Source: Dipylidium caninum
Lineage: Eukaryota; Platyhelminthes; Cestoda; Cyclophyllidea; Dipylidiidae
NCBI GenBank assembly: GCA_017562135.1
Contig: QEYB01001312.1
Span: forward strand, 248,001-312,000
DNA length: 64,000 bases
Reading direction: 5' to 3'
Shown piece after piece: positions 10,485-22,200 of this stretch. A program made the position numbers and the translations under genes. The notes beneath the pieces are model-generated. The model did no database searches, was not told the DNA's origin, and saw nothing but the letters and a program-made list of their open reading frames with translations. Numbering within the stretch: the stretch's first letter is position 1; each line of letters begins with the position of its first letter.

Positions 10485-13400
10485 CCCTCCACCTCCAGAC
10501 GACACAACGTGCCGCGAGTTGTGCCGGTCACCGCTCAACTCCGCTCCACCCGATCCAGGAAACGCGATCCCTTTTTACTATCCGCCCACCAGTCGCAAAT
10601 GGGCCCAAGTTCTTCCTGGGAAATTTCCTTCGGCCCTGGTCTATGCTAATTTCCCCTTTTTATTTTTATTTTCGTCCCCGCTTACCAGGTCTCTTGAGGT
10701 GGTTACACCTTCGTGGAATAACTCCACAGTCTGCACCATGTGGAGAGAGCGATTATTATTATTATTATACTTTAGCCTTAATAACCTTGGAATAATCTTC
10801 TCCCACATAAGTGGGTACTAAAATTAGACGTGGCTTTAGTGGATCTTATCTCGTGACAAAATCGCTGGCATCGTTTTGTTGGCGGTCTGAGAAATCCCTT
10901 TTTTTGCCAGTTTTTTACTCCCACTCTGAATTAAACTCTCTCTCTCTCTCTGCCAATGAATGTTTAGGCGTCACGCAAGGGGTTGGATGGTGGAAGTAAG
11001 TCCTTCAGCAGTCGGACTTTCCGACGAGCACTTGCAGCGTCGACGAGGGAAAAGTTACGTTTAAGGGCAAATCGCCCTTCTGTTGGTAATCGGAGGCCTT
11101 TGCCCTTCGCCTCCTGCACGGCTTCTCAACTGATTCCAGCAGATGTGAGAGACAAAGGACCGAGGTACTGGACGCATATCCACCAGAGACAATGAATCCT
11201 CGAGGCCCGGCCGCACTGCCCAGAGACGGTGATAAACACGGAGTTGAGTGAGGCCTCTACGGGGCATGGAGGCTGCTTCTTTACCACCGCTTACGAGTTG
11301 TTGCCACCCCAACGGTCGACCATCCGTACGCTTTGTGCCAACCGCGGCACAGCCTCCCACGGCGTCGGACATCCCACTCGAACGGCCTCCGTCTCGCGTG
11401 ATCTCGCCTGACCCTCTGGTGAGGAGGTCTGAGGGAAGTCAGCTCACCCAAGTGGACTGGGGAGTCTCGGATCCATTCATTCAACCACTTGCAATAAAAT
11501 ATTTTCACTTTATCCCACTTCCACGACTAACTCGAACACTTTTCTCGAAGGAGGTAGGCGTTTTCATCGCCGTCTTCGCGTTGTTCCATTCGCTCCAACG
11601 GCCTCTCCTCCTCGCCTGCCGCGGTTAGACGCACCTCAAAATGCCACCGCGTGACGGGGCGCGCAGGCGGAGGGGTTGACTCGCACTGGGCCTCCGTCGC
11701 GGTCAGTCCACTGACCCATCACGTCCTCCTTGCCCGCCCCTGGCTGTAGGTCGCATGGCCTTGTGGAATATCGCCTTCCCACCCTGCTAACTCACATTTA
11801 CCCTTTCTTGAGGCCCTCAAAGGCCTAGTCGTCAGCCTCGTGAACGCAGAGGTCAACGGGTGCGCCATCCACAGGGGGCTTAACTGCCACAAGCCACTGC
11901 AGGGTGGATAAAACGCAAGGACCCCTTTCCCCGACCTCAACCTTCCTGCCACATCCACACAATTGTCCCATTCCCCATCCGTAAAAACCTTCCCGAGGAA
12001 CTATCCCGATGGGAATGTCAGACGAATGGTTAGCGGAAGAGAGCAGCGTCAGCAAGTGGTTTCACTTGGGTCGCACGTGAGGACCGCCTGTCACTCTCAG
12101 TTCCCTTCGGTGGGGCCAATTTGCGCCTGTACGATGGGGCAGAGGTCCGCCTTTCCTCCCTCCGTCACCAGCGTCACCTTATAAGAAACCTTGTTTTCAC
12201 TTTAAATGATGCTCGAAAAGACCTTCTCAGAGAGGAATGTGCGCGGATGGAGACTAAGGCGCGTTGTTGCCCGTCGCTATGCTACTGATTTGGGGGAATC
12301 GCTAAATAAGTAGGCTGGGGGAGTGAGGGTTTGACGTGAACTTTCGCCGTTGGAAGCCAAACTCAGGCAGGGAGTTAATAGGAGGCCTGCATAATTTATA
12401 GTCGCTCGCTTTATGCAGTGCTAAGTCAAAATAGCTTCGGTGTAATCTGCACCGAAGGCCTGTGTTTTTGGCGTCTTCTGCGTAGGATCGGAATGCAACA
12501 ACGGTGTGTATGTTTTGCTCCGCGCAGGCCTAATGAAGACGCCTGGTACATGTGGACAACACGAAAATATTAGGCCTTTTATGTGAAAGCTGGGCTGCCT
12601 CGGTATTGGGAGAAAATCTTGCTTCCCTCCTCGTCCGGTTAAGGACTCTCGGTGGTTAATTAGATTTCAATCTCATACGGCCATATCACCCCGGCCGTAC
12701 GCCCTTTTTCCCATTCGCCTATGTGAGAATTCCTGATGCCTCCTTAAAAGTGTCCCCCTACAACCGCCGCCCGCCTTCCTTTTCTTCTTCCCCCTTCACC
12801 TCATCTTCCTGCTCCTTCTGTCACACTTCAACTTCCTTTTGGCTTCATAGATGTGATTTAGTTCGGAGATTGTGGAATTTGAAGATCGCACCTCCGCTCC
12901 GAAATCGACGAGCAGTGAGCAAAGCCTTCATGACATGAGAGGCTGCGTGTGTGTGCCTGTGTGTGGAGATTATCCACCGAAGACGACTGTGGTCGCCGCG
13001 TCGCCTGCAGGCATTGTGACGGCAGTCAGGGCCCGCTTTCGCCCCCCCCCCCCCCCCCGCGGCCATCGGCACTGTGGTCTGCGAGACAGCGCGGCTCCGC
13101 TCTGCTTTGAGGCGGGCAAGCAGGCGGAGGAGGAGGAGGAGGAGGAGAGGGCGAGGAAGTGAAGAAAATGTCTGCTGTCGAACCGTTTCTTTTTTTCAAT
13201 CATTCCCCGTGCAATCGTAGACTATTGGCAGTTCATACGTTGCCTCCAGGAGAGGAGCCGACGTGATTTCCCACCACTTCCGAAGGAGACGCGGACTTTT
13301 TTTTTGCATTTGCACTGGAATATGTTTTTCTCTTGAAAAAGGCGAATTTGCGTGTTCTGCTTTAATATCCTCCTGTGAATCATCCTTGTTGAAGACCAAC

Positions 13401-15331
13401 TTGACGTCTTCTTGGCGAACATTCAGGTAATTTGTTGACGGCCCCCGGAGGGAGGGAAAAGGCAACAGCTACAGGGAAAAATCAGAATCCACGTATATAA
13501 AAGTTTCAGCACTGTGTTGTCAGGAGGAAAGTAGAGTCTACAAATTCCTACTCCCAACGAGTGTCGCATTTGGTACGACACCGAAGCCTCAAAAAATGTT
13601 TTGTCCCGGTGCGATGGCAGCCTGACACAGAGGGAAGGGCGGGGAAGACAAGAGAGCTTCGAATGTTGAAAGCAGACTCTCGCATGTACTCACCTACGGC
13701 CCATAAAGTGTCTTTGCTAGCGGCACTGGTAGAACTTCGAAGGGTTTCACTCAAAGCCTGTTTTGCCCCGCCATTGCGGCCGGGGGGGGGGGGGGCACCG
13801 GGGAGGAGGGGGGGAGGTGGGAGCTGTCGCCCCTTGCCCTTTTCCAACCCATCTGATTCCACAGACTCGGGAGAGGACAGATCCTCGAAATGCGAATTTT
13901 TCGGACGGTGGTGTGACAAGTGGACTGAGGGGCCGATGTTTCATCCATTAAGCGAAAAAGTGGAGCCGCCGACGGTTAGGAGGCGTGCAGCCTCGAAGCG
14001 CGGCCACGGACATTCACCACCCTCCGACCTGGTCCGGGTAGCGGGGTGGGCGAGCGGGAGGGCCACGGGCCCAGGGAAGGTGTCTCGTCGAGCAGATCAT
14101 GCGAAACATCAACTTGGGCGGTGGTTCGCTCACACGGCAACTTATTCCGAAGTGCTCCCGTTGCTACGAACCACTCGGCGAGGCGAAAATACATGTTGGC
14201 CCCGAAAGGTGGCAGTGATAAGCCTCCTCCTCCTGACTAGGCCAAATACCTCGTCAACTCCTACAACAAAAGACTCCTCGGCGAACAAATGTGTAGCCTT
14301 TCAAGTTTCTGAGCATGTTAGTTGTGAAGTTATTTAATCAACTCACCCTCGGGTGGTTTGCACTTCCCCCTACGTCGTTTTAAGGTCCTTTTGTCTCCCC
14401 AAGTGCCCTCCTCCTCACCCTTCCAACAAAAGGTCTTCCCTCGTGGATTTTTCAAACAATGAAAGGATGTCCTCCAACTTCAATGCCTTAATCAGAAAGC
14501 GATTCGGTCGACCGATCACAACACTCAGAGGTTTACTGCCTCGGCTCTTTATTTCCCCATAAAGTGCCAGTGTGTTAATGTTTGCTGGTCGAGGTGCAGA
14601 AGCGAAGCGCGGCACCCGTGACTGACTGCTCTGCGGCGATCGTTTCCTCTTCAGGAGGGCGCCAGCTCAAGGTCGTCCGGCGATGCCCCGGTGTGGACAG
14701 CAACTCAGCAGGCGAACCCATGGGGCGGGCGAGGGTTGGAAGAAAAATCCATGTCAATGCATGTGACAGTCGAAGGGCAACGGTTCGCCGCGGCCACATA
14801 GCTACTGTCTGTGCGCATTCCCGCCTCACCCCTCCTCACAGACCTCCTTCACGATTGCGGGCCAAGTGGGGGGGTGAACGCAAAGCGAGACAAATTCCGA
14901 GTTTTATACTTCACTCGCCGTGGAGGGGAGACGAAGGCCGGAAAGGGGATATCCGCCACCAAGTCCCCAATTTCTCCCTCCACCAGCGGTCTCGTAGGCG
15001 CTTCGAGGGGAGGTGTCCACCCTAACGGTTCATGCATCACGTTCCTGTCTAAAGCAGGGGATCGTCAACAGTCTCTTCAAAAGTACGAAAAAACTAGAGT
15101 CTGCTTTTAGCTATTCTTAAAGGAGCGCCCACTCAGGCTAGAGCTTCCGTCGGTGATTGCATCTTTCGAAGTTTTACCGAGTGAAAAATGCGAACTCCAA
15201 GATGTCGCTACAACGTATCTACAAAACGGATTTATCAAATGTTAAAACTGTTCTGTTAAACCGCCATCTGAATACGAAAATAGCACGGAAATAGTGGTGA
15301 AATAGGGTCAGCTTGAACGACGGGACTCGGA
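10485..15331. other. Spacer between the inverted-repeat arms
   Basis: About 4.85 kb with no recognised gene. It carries a TTA run near 10,750-10,768, a CT run near 10,937-10,950, a C homopolymer at 13,042-13,058 and a G homopolymer near 13,782-13,794. The longest open frame is 258 codons (13,561-14,337, plus), which shows no motif and reads through the G-run. Short stretches such as 11,300-11,421 (plus) end at plausible donors and have GC-ending codons, but I could not link them into a gene. Confidence 0.5.
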
Positions 15332-16494
15332 CCGTCGGAGACATTTTCGAGGCCGAGGGGTGAATCATCGGCTGTTGGACGGTGGCGGCGGCGGCGGCGG
15401 TGGGGCAAGTGGAGGCGAATGGGAAGAGGACGAGGCAGATCGAGGCAGGAGAGGACGAAAGGGGTTGTGTTCAGGGAAGGACAATCGTTGTGGACTGCAA
15501 CACCGATGCAAGCGCATCCTTCGCCAGTTGAACTGTCCGCAGAGCGGTCCCCACAGCGGTCCGACCACCATCCACTCCACCGCACAGAGGTCGTCCAAAA
15601 GGGGTGCCGCACAGCTGGACGGATGGATGGTTGGAGGAGGAGGAGGAGGAGAGCCAAAAGGAGGGGGAGGAGGAGACGAATCAAGTGCATGCGAACTGTG
15701 CTCATCGCGGTGTGGATGAAGAGCACCGCTTCCCTCTCAACCCACCTACTCCCCCACTTCCCCACTTCCCCACTTCCCCACTTTCCCACTTCCCCACTTC
15801 TCCACTCCCCCCACATGCACAGGCGACTACCCAGGAAGACGCATGGCCACAGACGAAGTTGTGAGGTGGAAGTCGGGAAGCGCGAGGGAGGGATTGCCTA
15901 CGCCGAGGTGGGAAGACGCGGGGTGGGAGACGAAGTCGCTTCCGAGCAGCCAGTTAACGAAGTGCGCGTGCTCCGTGGTGGTGGTGGTGGTGGTGCGTCG
16001 AAGGAGGCCACGGCCCCATTGTGCTTTGGATGCGAATGTGGACCAATGACCGCCGCTTCCGTAAGGAAGAGGCGAAGTTGGGAGGCGAGGCGTCGACAGA
16101 GCTGCTCCTGTCCACGGCTCACCTCTTCTCACAGCTGCCTCCGTGGCGTCCACCACAGTGGCTTTCTCCCTCCCCCTCCCCCCTCCCCCCACCCTCCCTC
16201 CGACGCCATCGGTGGGAGGACGCGGAGGGCAGTGAAGAGTGGGTGTGCAGTTCCTCCCCTGCTTCCGAGGTTGCATGGGGGCAGGAGGTGAGTCCAGTCC
16301 ACTGGAGGAGGGACGAGGGCAGAGCTTCTGCCCGCAGACCAGTCTGACAGGCGATTGGGGGGCGGGGGGCGGGGGCGAGGGGAGCGGGGAGAGGCGGGGA
16401 GAGAGGCCATAGTCTTGAGAAGCGGAGGTGACAAGCAGCCTCTTCGTGTCCGAGTGGTGATGACAGTGTCAGAGACGACGTGGCATGCCGCCAT
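15332..16494 (-). repeat. Right arm of the ~1 kb inverted repeat
   Basis: Inverted copy of 9,471-10,484. It is about 150 bp longer because of extra sequence between roughly 16,195 and 16,400, and a 13-bp insertion around 15,550. It holds a GGC run at about 15,384-15,402, a GGT run at about 15,976-15,995 and the CCCCACTTC array at about 15,751-15,805. A frame that is open in the left copy across CCACAACGATTGTCCTTCC is interrupted by TGA in this copy, which argues against shared coding function. Confidence 0.85.
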
Positions 16495-16543
16495 GTGAGC
16501 CGCACTCACCCCACCCGACCTGACCTGACATGACCCTACCTGG

Positions 16544-16602
16544 CCTCCTCCTCCTCCTCCTCCTCCTCCTCCTCCTCCTCCTCCTCCTCCTACTCCTACT
16601 CC
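16544..16602. repeat. (TCC)n microsatellite next to right arm
   Basis: About fifteen TCC units followed by imperfect TACTCC units. It sits just outside the outer boundary of the right inverted-repeat arm. Confidence 0.9.
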
Positions 16603-17475
16603 ACCGCTATCCACACCGACCCCACCCTGGTCGGTGGGGAGTGGAGGGGGGTAGGGTGGGGAGGGAGAGAGTGGTCGAGCAATTGAGGAGGCGAAGGGTG
16701 TGCAAGCGAGTGCCCCTGACGACGGGATGACGACGACCAAAGCGACGCGCCAACCTTCCCGACTGGTCTCGTGGGGTGGAGATGGCAAAGGTATGCTCGT
16801 TTGTCGAGCTCGTTAAATCGCATTATAATTTAGTTTTCCATTTCTTCTCCAATCAATCCGTCAGACTGCCCTGGACTGCTTCCTCTCGTCTCATATTTAC
16901 GATTTGACTGGCATTAATGCTGTATTTTAAGCAAAAGTTATTCTTAAAATGTCACCATCTTTCACCACAAAGGGTCCTTCCTTACTTCGACATCTCCGAC
17001 CGCACATGGATAATGGGACTTTGTGAGATGTACACGGTTTTTTCGAAGTCTTCTTCGGCCAACTAATTTCAGTAATCATTGCTTGTAGGTGGGACCAATG
17101 GGTGTTTAAAAGTGAAATTTTTTTAGGGCTTTGGTGCCAAGATAAATGGCGTGTCCCAACTCACTGCTCGTTGTCACAACCTACTGTAACATAAAAGTCC
17201 AACGATAATGGGTAAAATCGTAACATCGGAGTCCAGTTTGGGAAGTTAAAACTTCACGTTTAGCAAAACCCTCTGATACCAGAAAATACGTGTTTACCTT
17301 ACCCATTTACTTCATTGTGGGAGGGCAACCTTAAAACCTTTGAGTTCAGGCGTCCCCTAATACTGACAACTGATTCGAATCAGTTTCTCTTACCCGAGAC
17401 TCACGTCACTCGCAGCAAAATTATCGCCTCACTTTGCATCTCTCGCAGTCTGAGCGACTGCGCGCAGGACGGCCA

Positions 17476-17666
17476 TGGCGTCTGAGGCTATCGATTTCTG
17501 GGCCCTGGCTATCGATCGGGTCCGGGCTGAGTCATGTTCGCGGTGGCTGCCACAGTACTTTACTGGTTCTCATTTCTCTGCTGGCGATTGCAGGGGCTGT
17601 GGCCGGCGAGCAATAAAAAACTGCACCATTTTATGGTGCAGTTTATATGAAGGTGAAATCGTTTAA
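17476..17666 (+). other. Short unassigned ORF ending in a hairpin
   Basis: An ATG-led frame of 63 codons starting MASEAIDFWALAID begins at 17,475 and crosses an AATAAA at 17,612-17,617 and the hairpin at 17,618-17,644. No homology is recognised, and the length is well within chance expectation. It is listed only because of its position over the hairpin and possible polyadenylation signal. Confidence 0.15.
17618..17644. other. Perfect 12-bp stem, 3-nt loop hairpin
   Basis: AAACTGCACCAT, then TTT, then ATGGTGCAGTTT. The arms are perfect complements. It directly follows AATAAA at 17,612-17,617. The stem does not match the conserved histone mRNA stem-loop as I remember it and is too short for a typical microRNA precursor. 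Function is unknown. Confidence 0.85.
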
Positions 17667-19189
17667 GTCAACAGGAAGATAACCTTCAAATTATCCACTT
17701 TTGATTAAGACAATTCTCTGCACACGTAGTAACCAAGACGACAGTAGACCTAAATAGCCTTGTGATCATAAATCTAAAGGTGCAGTCGAGCAGTCATAGC
17801 GCGAACGGTGGAATTCCGTTTTCCAGAGCAATAAATCTCAAGACGACTTGTTCCTTCGGGTTGGCTGGTGTGGGTGGATGGTTGACTTGGGGGAAGAAGC
17901 GGGAGTGGGGGAGGAGGGCTTGCGTCGGGAAAAATTAATTACACACAAAATGCAGTCTCCTCCGCCTTCCTCCCACTGCCTCAATTTCCCGCCCTATCCG
18001 GTCTCCTCGCCAGCTCCACACATTTGAAAGCACCTCACATGACCCATTACTACTAATGTGTTAATAATGGAAATGTGAAAAGTCCTCCAAAATATCCTTC
18101 TTATGTCTTGTCGAACACTTTATTCTCGAAATTTCAGGCAAATTCGGAATGACATTTATTTTCCATATTACCTTAGTCAATCAACTTAGCGAAGGGGACG
18201 TAGTTTAGTGCCATAGCAACCCAACCCCCTTCTTGCCCTACTGCTTCCCCCTCACCCGCTCAAAGTACTCTCCTATCTCGAATTTGCCAACTTCTCTCCA
18301 GGTAAAAGTAATTGACCTTATGGGGTGACTTTTCCATTGAAAATAATTCTCACACAAATTGCCCGCTCAGTCCACATTAAAACTTTTCAAGGTCATTTCC
18401 GCTTCCTTACAGAGAATTTCCATCATGTTGTATAGAATAGCTTGTTTTTGGTTTCGCAATGAGTGAATGTGGTCAGACTGGCTGTGGAACATGAAGACTT
18501 GCGAGAAAATCGCTCTGTCCAGCTGAAGAGGAGCGGTTGGCAGTTCACTGTCGTCACGACCATGGGAGAAAGCGTAAAAGGACCGGTAGGCGGTAAAACT
18601 CCTGCCTCCTGAAGACACCCCCCTGAAGACTCCAGGACGACTGGCGTGGCCGCGACGACGAGGACAGGCGCGAGTCTGTGGAGGCCCTGCTGCGCAACAA
18701 AAGAAGCCTCCTCAGGGCTGCAATGCGAGGAGGGATCCTTTTTTGCCTTACCGCAGGCTGAAAAATCGCCCGCATCTTAGGAGGGCTGAGGGATCTCCTG
18801 ATTGATGACTGCAAAAAGTGCCTTGCTCCATGTCACTCGATTTTGTGTGCTTGTTCCTCCGGTTATTGCCCCGTACTTTAACTGGCCACCGTTCTCCAGC
18901 TCCAGTGTCAGGTCCTTCCCCGCGACCTGGCCACCCTCAGACAGCACCAGCGCCCACCTGAGTGGTCCGGCCACGGTGGAGGGTGGAACGAGGTGTCGCA
19001 GACTTCCCAACCCCCACGCAAGCGGCCGACTGCGCATTGGGGCGTAGAAGGGCGTTCAATTTGGCTGAACCGTGGAACCACTGCGGCTGTGACGTGTAAA
19101 CCAAGGCGATTAATAAATTCCCATTCCAGTTGATTTCCACCACCGACTATAAAACAGCAACAAAATTTCCCGAAGACGGGGTTAGTTGG

Positions 19190-19210
19190 CTAGTTAGTTA
19201 GTTAGTTAGT
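19190..19210. repeat. GTTA/TTAG short tandem
   Basis: Four to five consecutive GTTA units (GTTAGTTAGTTAGTTAG). It differs from the TTAGGG telomere unit and is an ordinary microsatellite. Confidence 0.85.
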
Positions 19211-22200
19211 GGGAAGTGAGGAGACGGGTGTGCTTCTATTCATAACCCGGTGAGGAGGGAGGTTTGGGGGGGGACAGCGGCGGCTTTGGTCGCCGAGACT
19301 TAACTCTCACATGAACTACGTAAACAACGTCTTCTAAACAGATTTCTTGTAGACTTTCAACTTCGGAAAAGTCTTTGATTCTGCTGGCGACGCCAAGTTA
19401 CAAAGAAACCGCTGCTGTCACCATTTTTTGCCACGGGCCTTGCTCCCTCTTCAGGCGCCTCTGTTAACCTCCTCAATGACGGAATCCGTCCAGAGCTGGG
19501 AGCAGCCGCGGCCTGAAGTCTTCGTCCACTTTGCCTCACAGTGGTGGCGGCGGTGGCGGTGGCGGTGGGATGGAGAAGTCGACATTCTGCGTATGTTTGT
19601 GAGAACTTCGGTGGTCAGACGGACAATGTGGTCGCGGTGACAGAAAAGTCTGATATGCACAGGGAGTTAGTTGCTCCTCATATTAGTTGGTTGACGTTTT
19701 TTAGGCGGGACGCCGCAGGTGCCCTGCCCGCGGCGGACCCGCGGGACCAGGCCCCGGCAAACGCGCTTCTGCTCGGCCCTCTGTCACCCTCGAGCCGCCA
19801 CGCCACTTTTTCCTTCCACTGGGGACTGCTGAAACACCTGCCCGGGTGGATTTCTTGTGTCTCGGGGCTTTAAGTCCACGGCCTAAGTGTACCGGGTGGA
19901 CAGGGTGAGTTCTGCCTCGTCCTCAACATTTAACCGCGGGGGAATTTCCACACTGGCTGCACCGTGCCGCTGTTTACTGCGCCGTGGGACGCGGAAGGTT
20001 GGTGGCGCGGACCCCTTTCGGACAGAAAACACGGACGGTCGTGAAAAACAGGAGTGCCCGTCCGTGCACGCGCACGGACGCGCGGACGATGGACGGACGA
20101 GACGGTGGAGGAGGTGGAGGAGGAGGAGGACGCAATCCACTCTTCCGTCGGGGTGTGTATACGTGTGTGTGTGTGTCGGCAGAGTCACGAGACCACCGCG
20201 GGTTTATAATTAAGTCCCGTCAGAGGCTTTGCGCCTCCTCCACCAGCCCGTTTCGCATTTTGCCCTCCTCGTGGAAAGGCGCTTGTGGACCGATTTCTGC
20301 GGTTTCGCTCACCGCTTCGGCCGCCTTCTGCTCCTCTGAATGGTAGCTCCCCACAACCCGTTTCCGGACAGCTTAAATGAAAGGCGGAATGTCACCGTTG
20401 CTGGGATCATTTCTCTTTCCCCCCCCCCCCCCCCCCGGCGAAACCGTTCTAAGGCATGCCCTTTTCCCATGTTTCTCCCCTCCACGCTAAGGGGAGCCAA
20501 CTTTGCACGCTCGAAAACGGTTTTTTTCGTTAAAAGTGAGAATAATTGATGACATGGCCTTGAGAGAGACCCAGACTACCGAAAATCATGCAAAATCGTA
20601 AATAGCTGGCTGAAGGTGGGAGTTCGGGGTGCTTAATGAAGTGACTTGTGAGGCTATTAGTCCCGTCACATATGCGTGACAGTGTCACTTTCCAGCCTGA
20701 GATGGCGCTTTAGAGGACTCACAACCTGTTTACTCTACTCTACTCCGCGGTCGCGGCGTCGAAATTGTCGGTAGACGGCTTGAGGCGGGACACCAGGGAG
20801 AAACACCGTCGTGCGCGCCAAAACCTGTCTAAGCACCGACCCGAATTCCCAGCTTTGACACATCCACAGTGCAGATTGTACAATTTTCAATCATCCTGGT
20901 AAAAAATTGCCTAACCATTGTCGAGAGTTGGAGACGAAGGCCTGGCACCGAGGTGGCCGGGAGGCGTTGATAGCTCCGCGGCCAGGACGGAGCCCGCATC
21001 CTTGCGTTCCTTGGACGAAATGTGAGTGAACCTGTCATCGAGAATTACGCGAGAATACTTGCGTTCCCCGATGGGATTTCGCGCTCCCAGGCAGGCCCCA
21101 CAGCTCCACAGCCCCAATGCCGACTTCGTCGTCTACGCCCTCTTCGCGACGCAGCGCCAAACTCCACTTCAACTCTCATCAGGAGGTGCGGCCGGGCGAA
21201 GTGAGACACTTTCCAGACAATAAGCCTTTTCAGCAAGCCGCGTCCTGAGCGTCTCCTCGGCCTTGCGATCTCAGGCCGAGGGGCCCTCGGTCCTCTGGTC
21301 GGCGGAGGCCACCTTGTGTGTCTTCCTGAGTCTCCCCGTCAACTCGCGAGTCCGTCTCGGGTGATGTTATTTGCCTTTCCTAATGCATCCCATCACGGCA
21401 AACTTAATTAATCCGGAGACATGGTGGAAGTTGAATTGAGTTAGCTGGAGAAAAAAAAGAGATTTCCGTTGACCAAACCACTTTAGCCTGCAGGCGTAAG
21501 TGTCTTGAATAGCTGGCCCTGCGGCTCTTCCCCTTCGCCGTCGTGTGCTCACTGGTCCGCCACGGCACCGACGTGCCACCTCCGGCAAATTCTGCGCTTG
21601 GGTTAAAAAAAAGGTCTGCATTTATTCCCAGAGGCGCTCTCACACAAATGGTGCTGTCATAAAAGCCGAGCTTCACTTTGATTGACGGGGACTTGCATCT
21701 GGGCGCCGTCTATGGCGGTATTAAAAGCTCTTTCAAATGTCAGCATACGTGGTTTGTCCATTTAAATAATTATTAAGTATTAGTGGTGATTGGCGGGCGG
21801 TGGAGGAGGTCCACGAGGCCGTAGTTCTCCCACGTCTGCCCGGTCTGCCCGGTCTGCCTGCTGCCTTCCTCGCAAAGGCCAAACCTCGACTCTGAGTCCC
21901 TTCTGCCTTCCCCCTCCGCCCCTGTTTTCGATGGTGCCGAACACAAACACCGCTTTTGACGAGAACAGGCCTGTCTTCCCCAATTCGGACGCGCCATACG
22001 CTTTCAGCAACAAAGTGGAAGGAATTTAACGTCCGGGGCGCTGTCTCCCCACCTTGCATTGAGGCGGAGCGAAAAGTCTCAGTGATGCAGGCCGCAGGGA
22101 GACGGGGTTGAACTCTCCCGAGATAAATAAACTAAGTGGCAACCACTCCAAAAGCCTTGTTTACGCTAAGAGTGCCCAAGAAGTTGGGGCCTCCCGAGAT

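Noticed and set aside
13561..14337. 258-codon plus-strand ORF
   Set aside because: It passes through a G homopolymer, has no recognised motif and has an overlapping open frame on the other strand. It is best explained by GC-rich composition.
15419..16291. 290-codon plus-strand ORF in the right inverted-repeat arm
   Set aside because: It consists of GC-rich simple repeats, is not conserved as a frame in the left arm, and has no recognisable domain.
19190..19210. TTAG repeat as an interstitial telomere
   Set aside because: The unit is four bases (GTTA), not TTAGGG, and the tract is very short.
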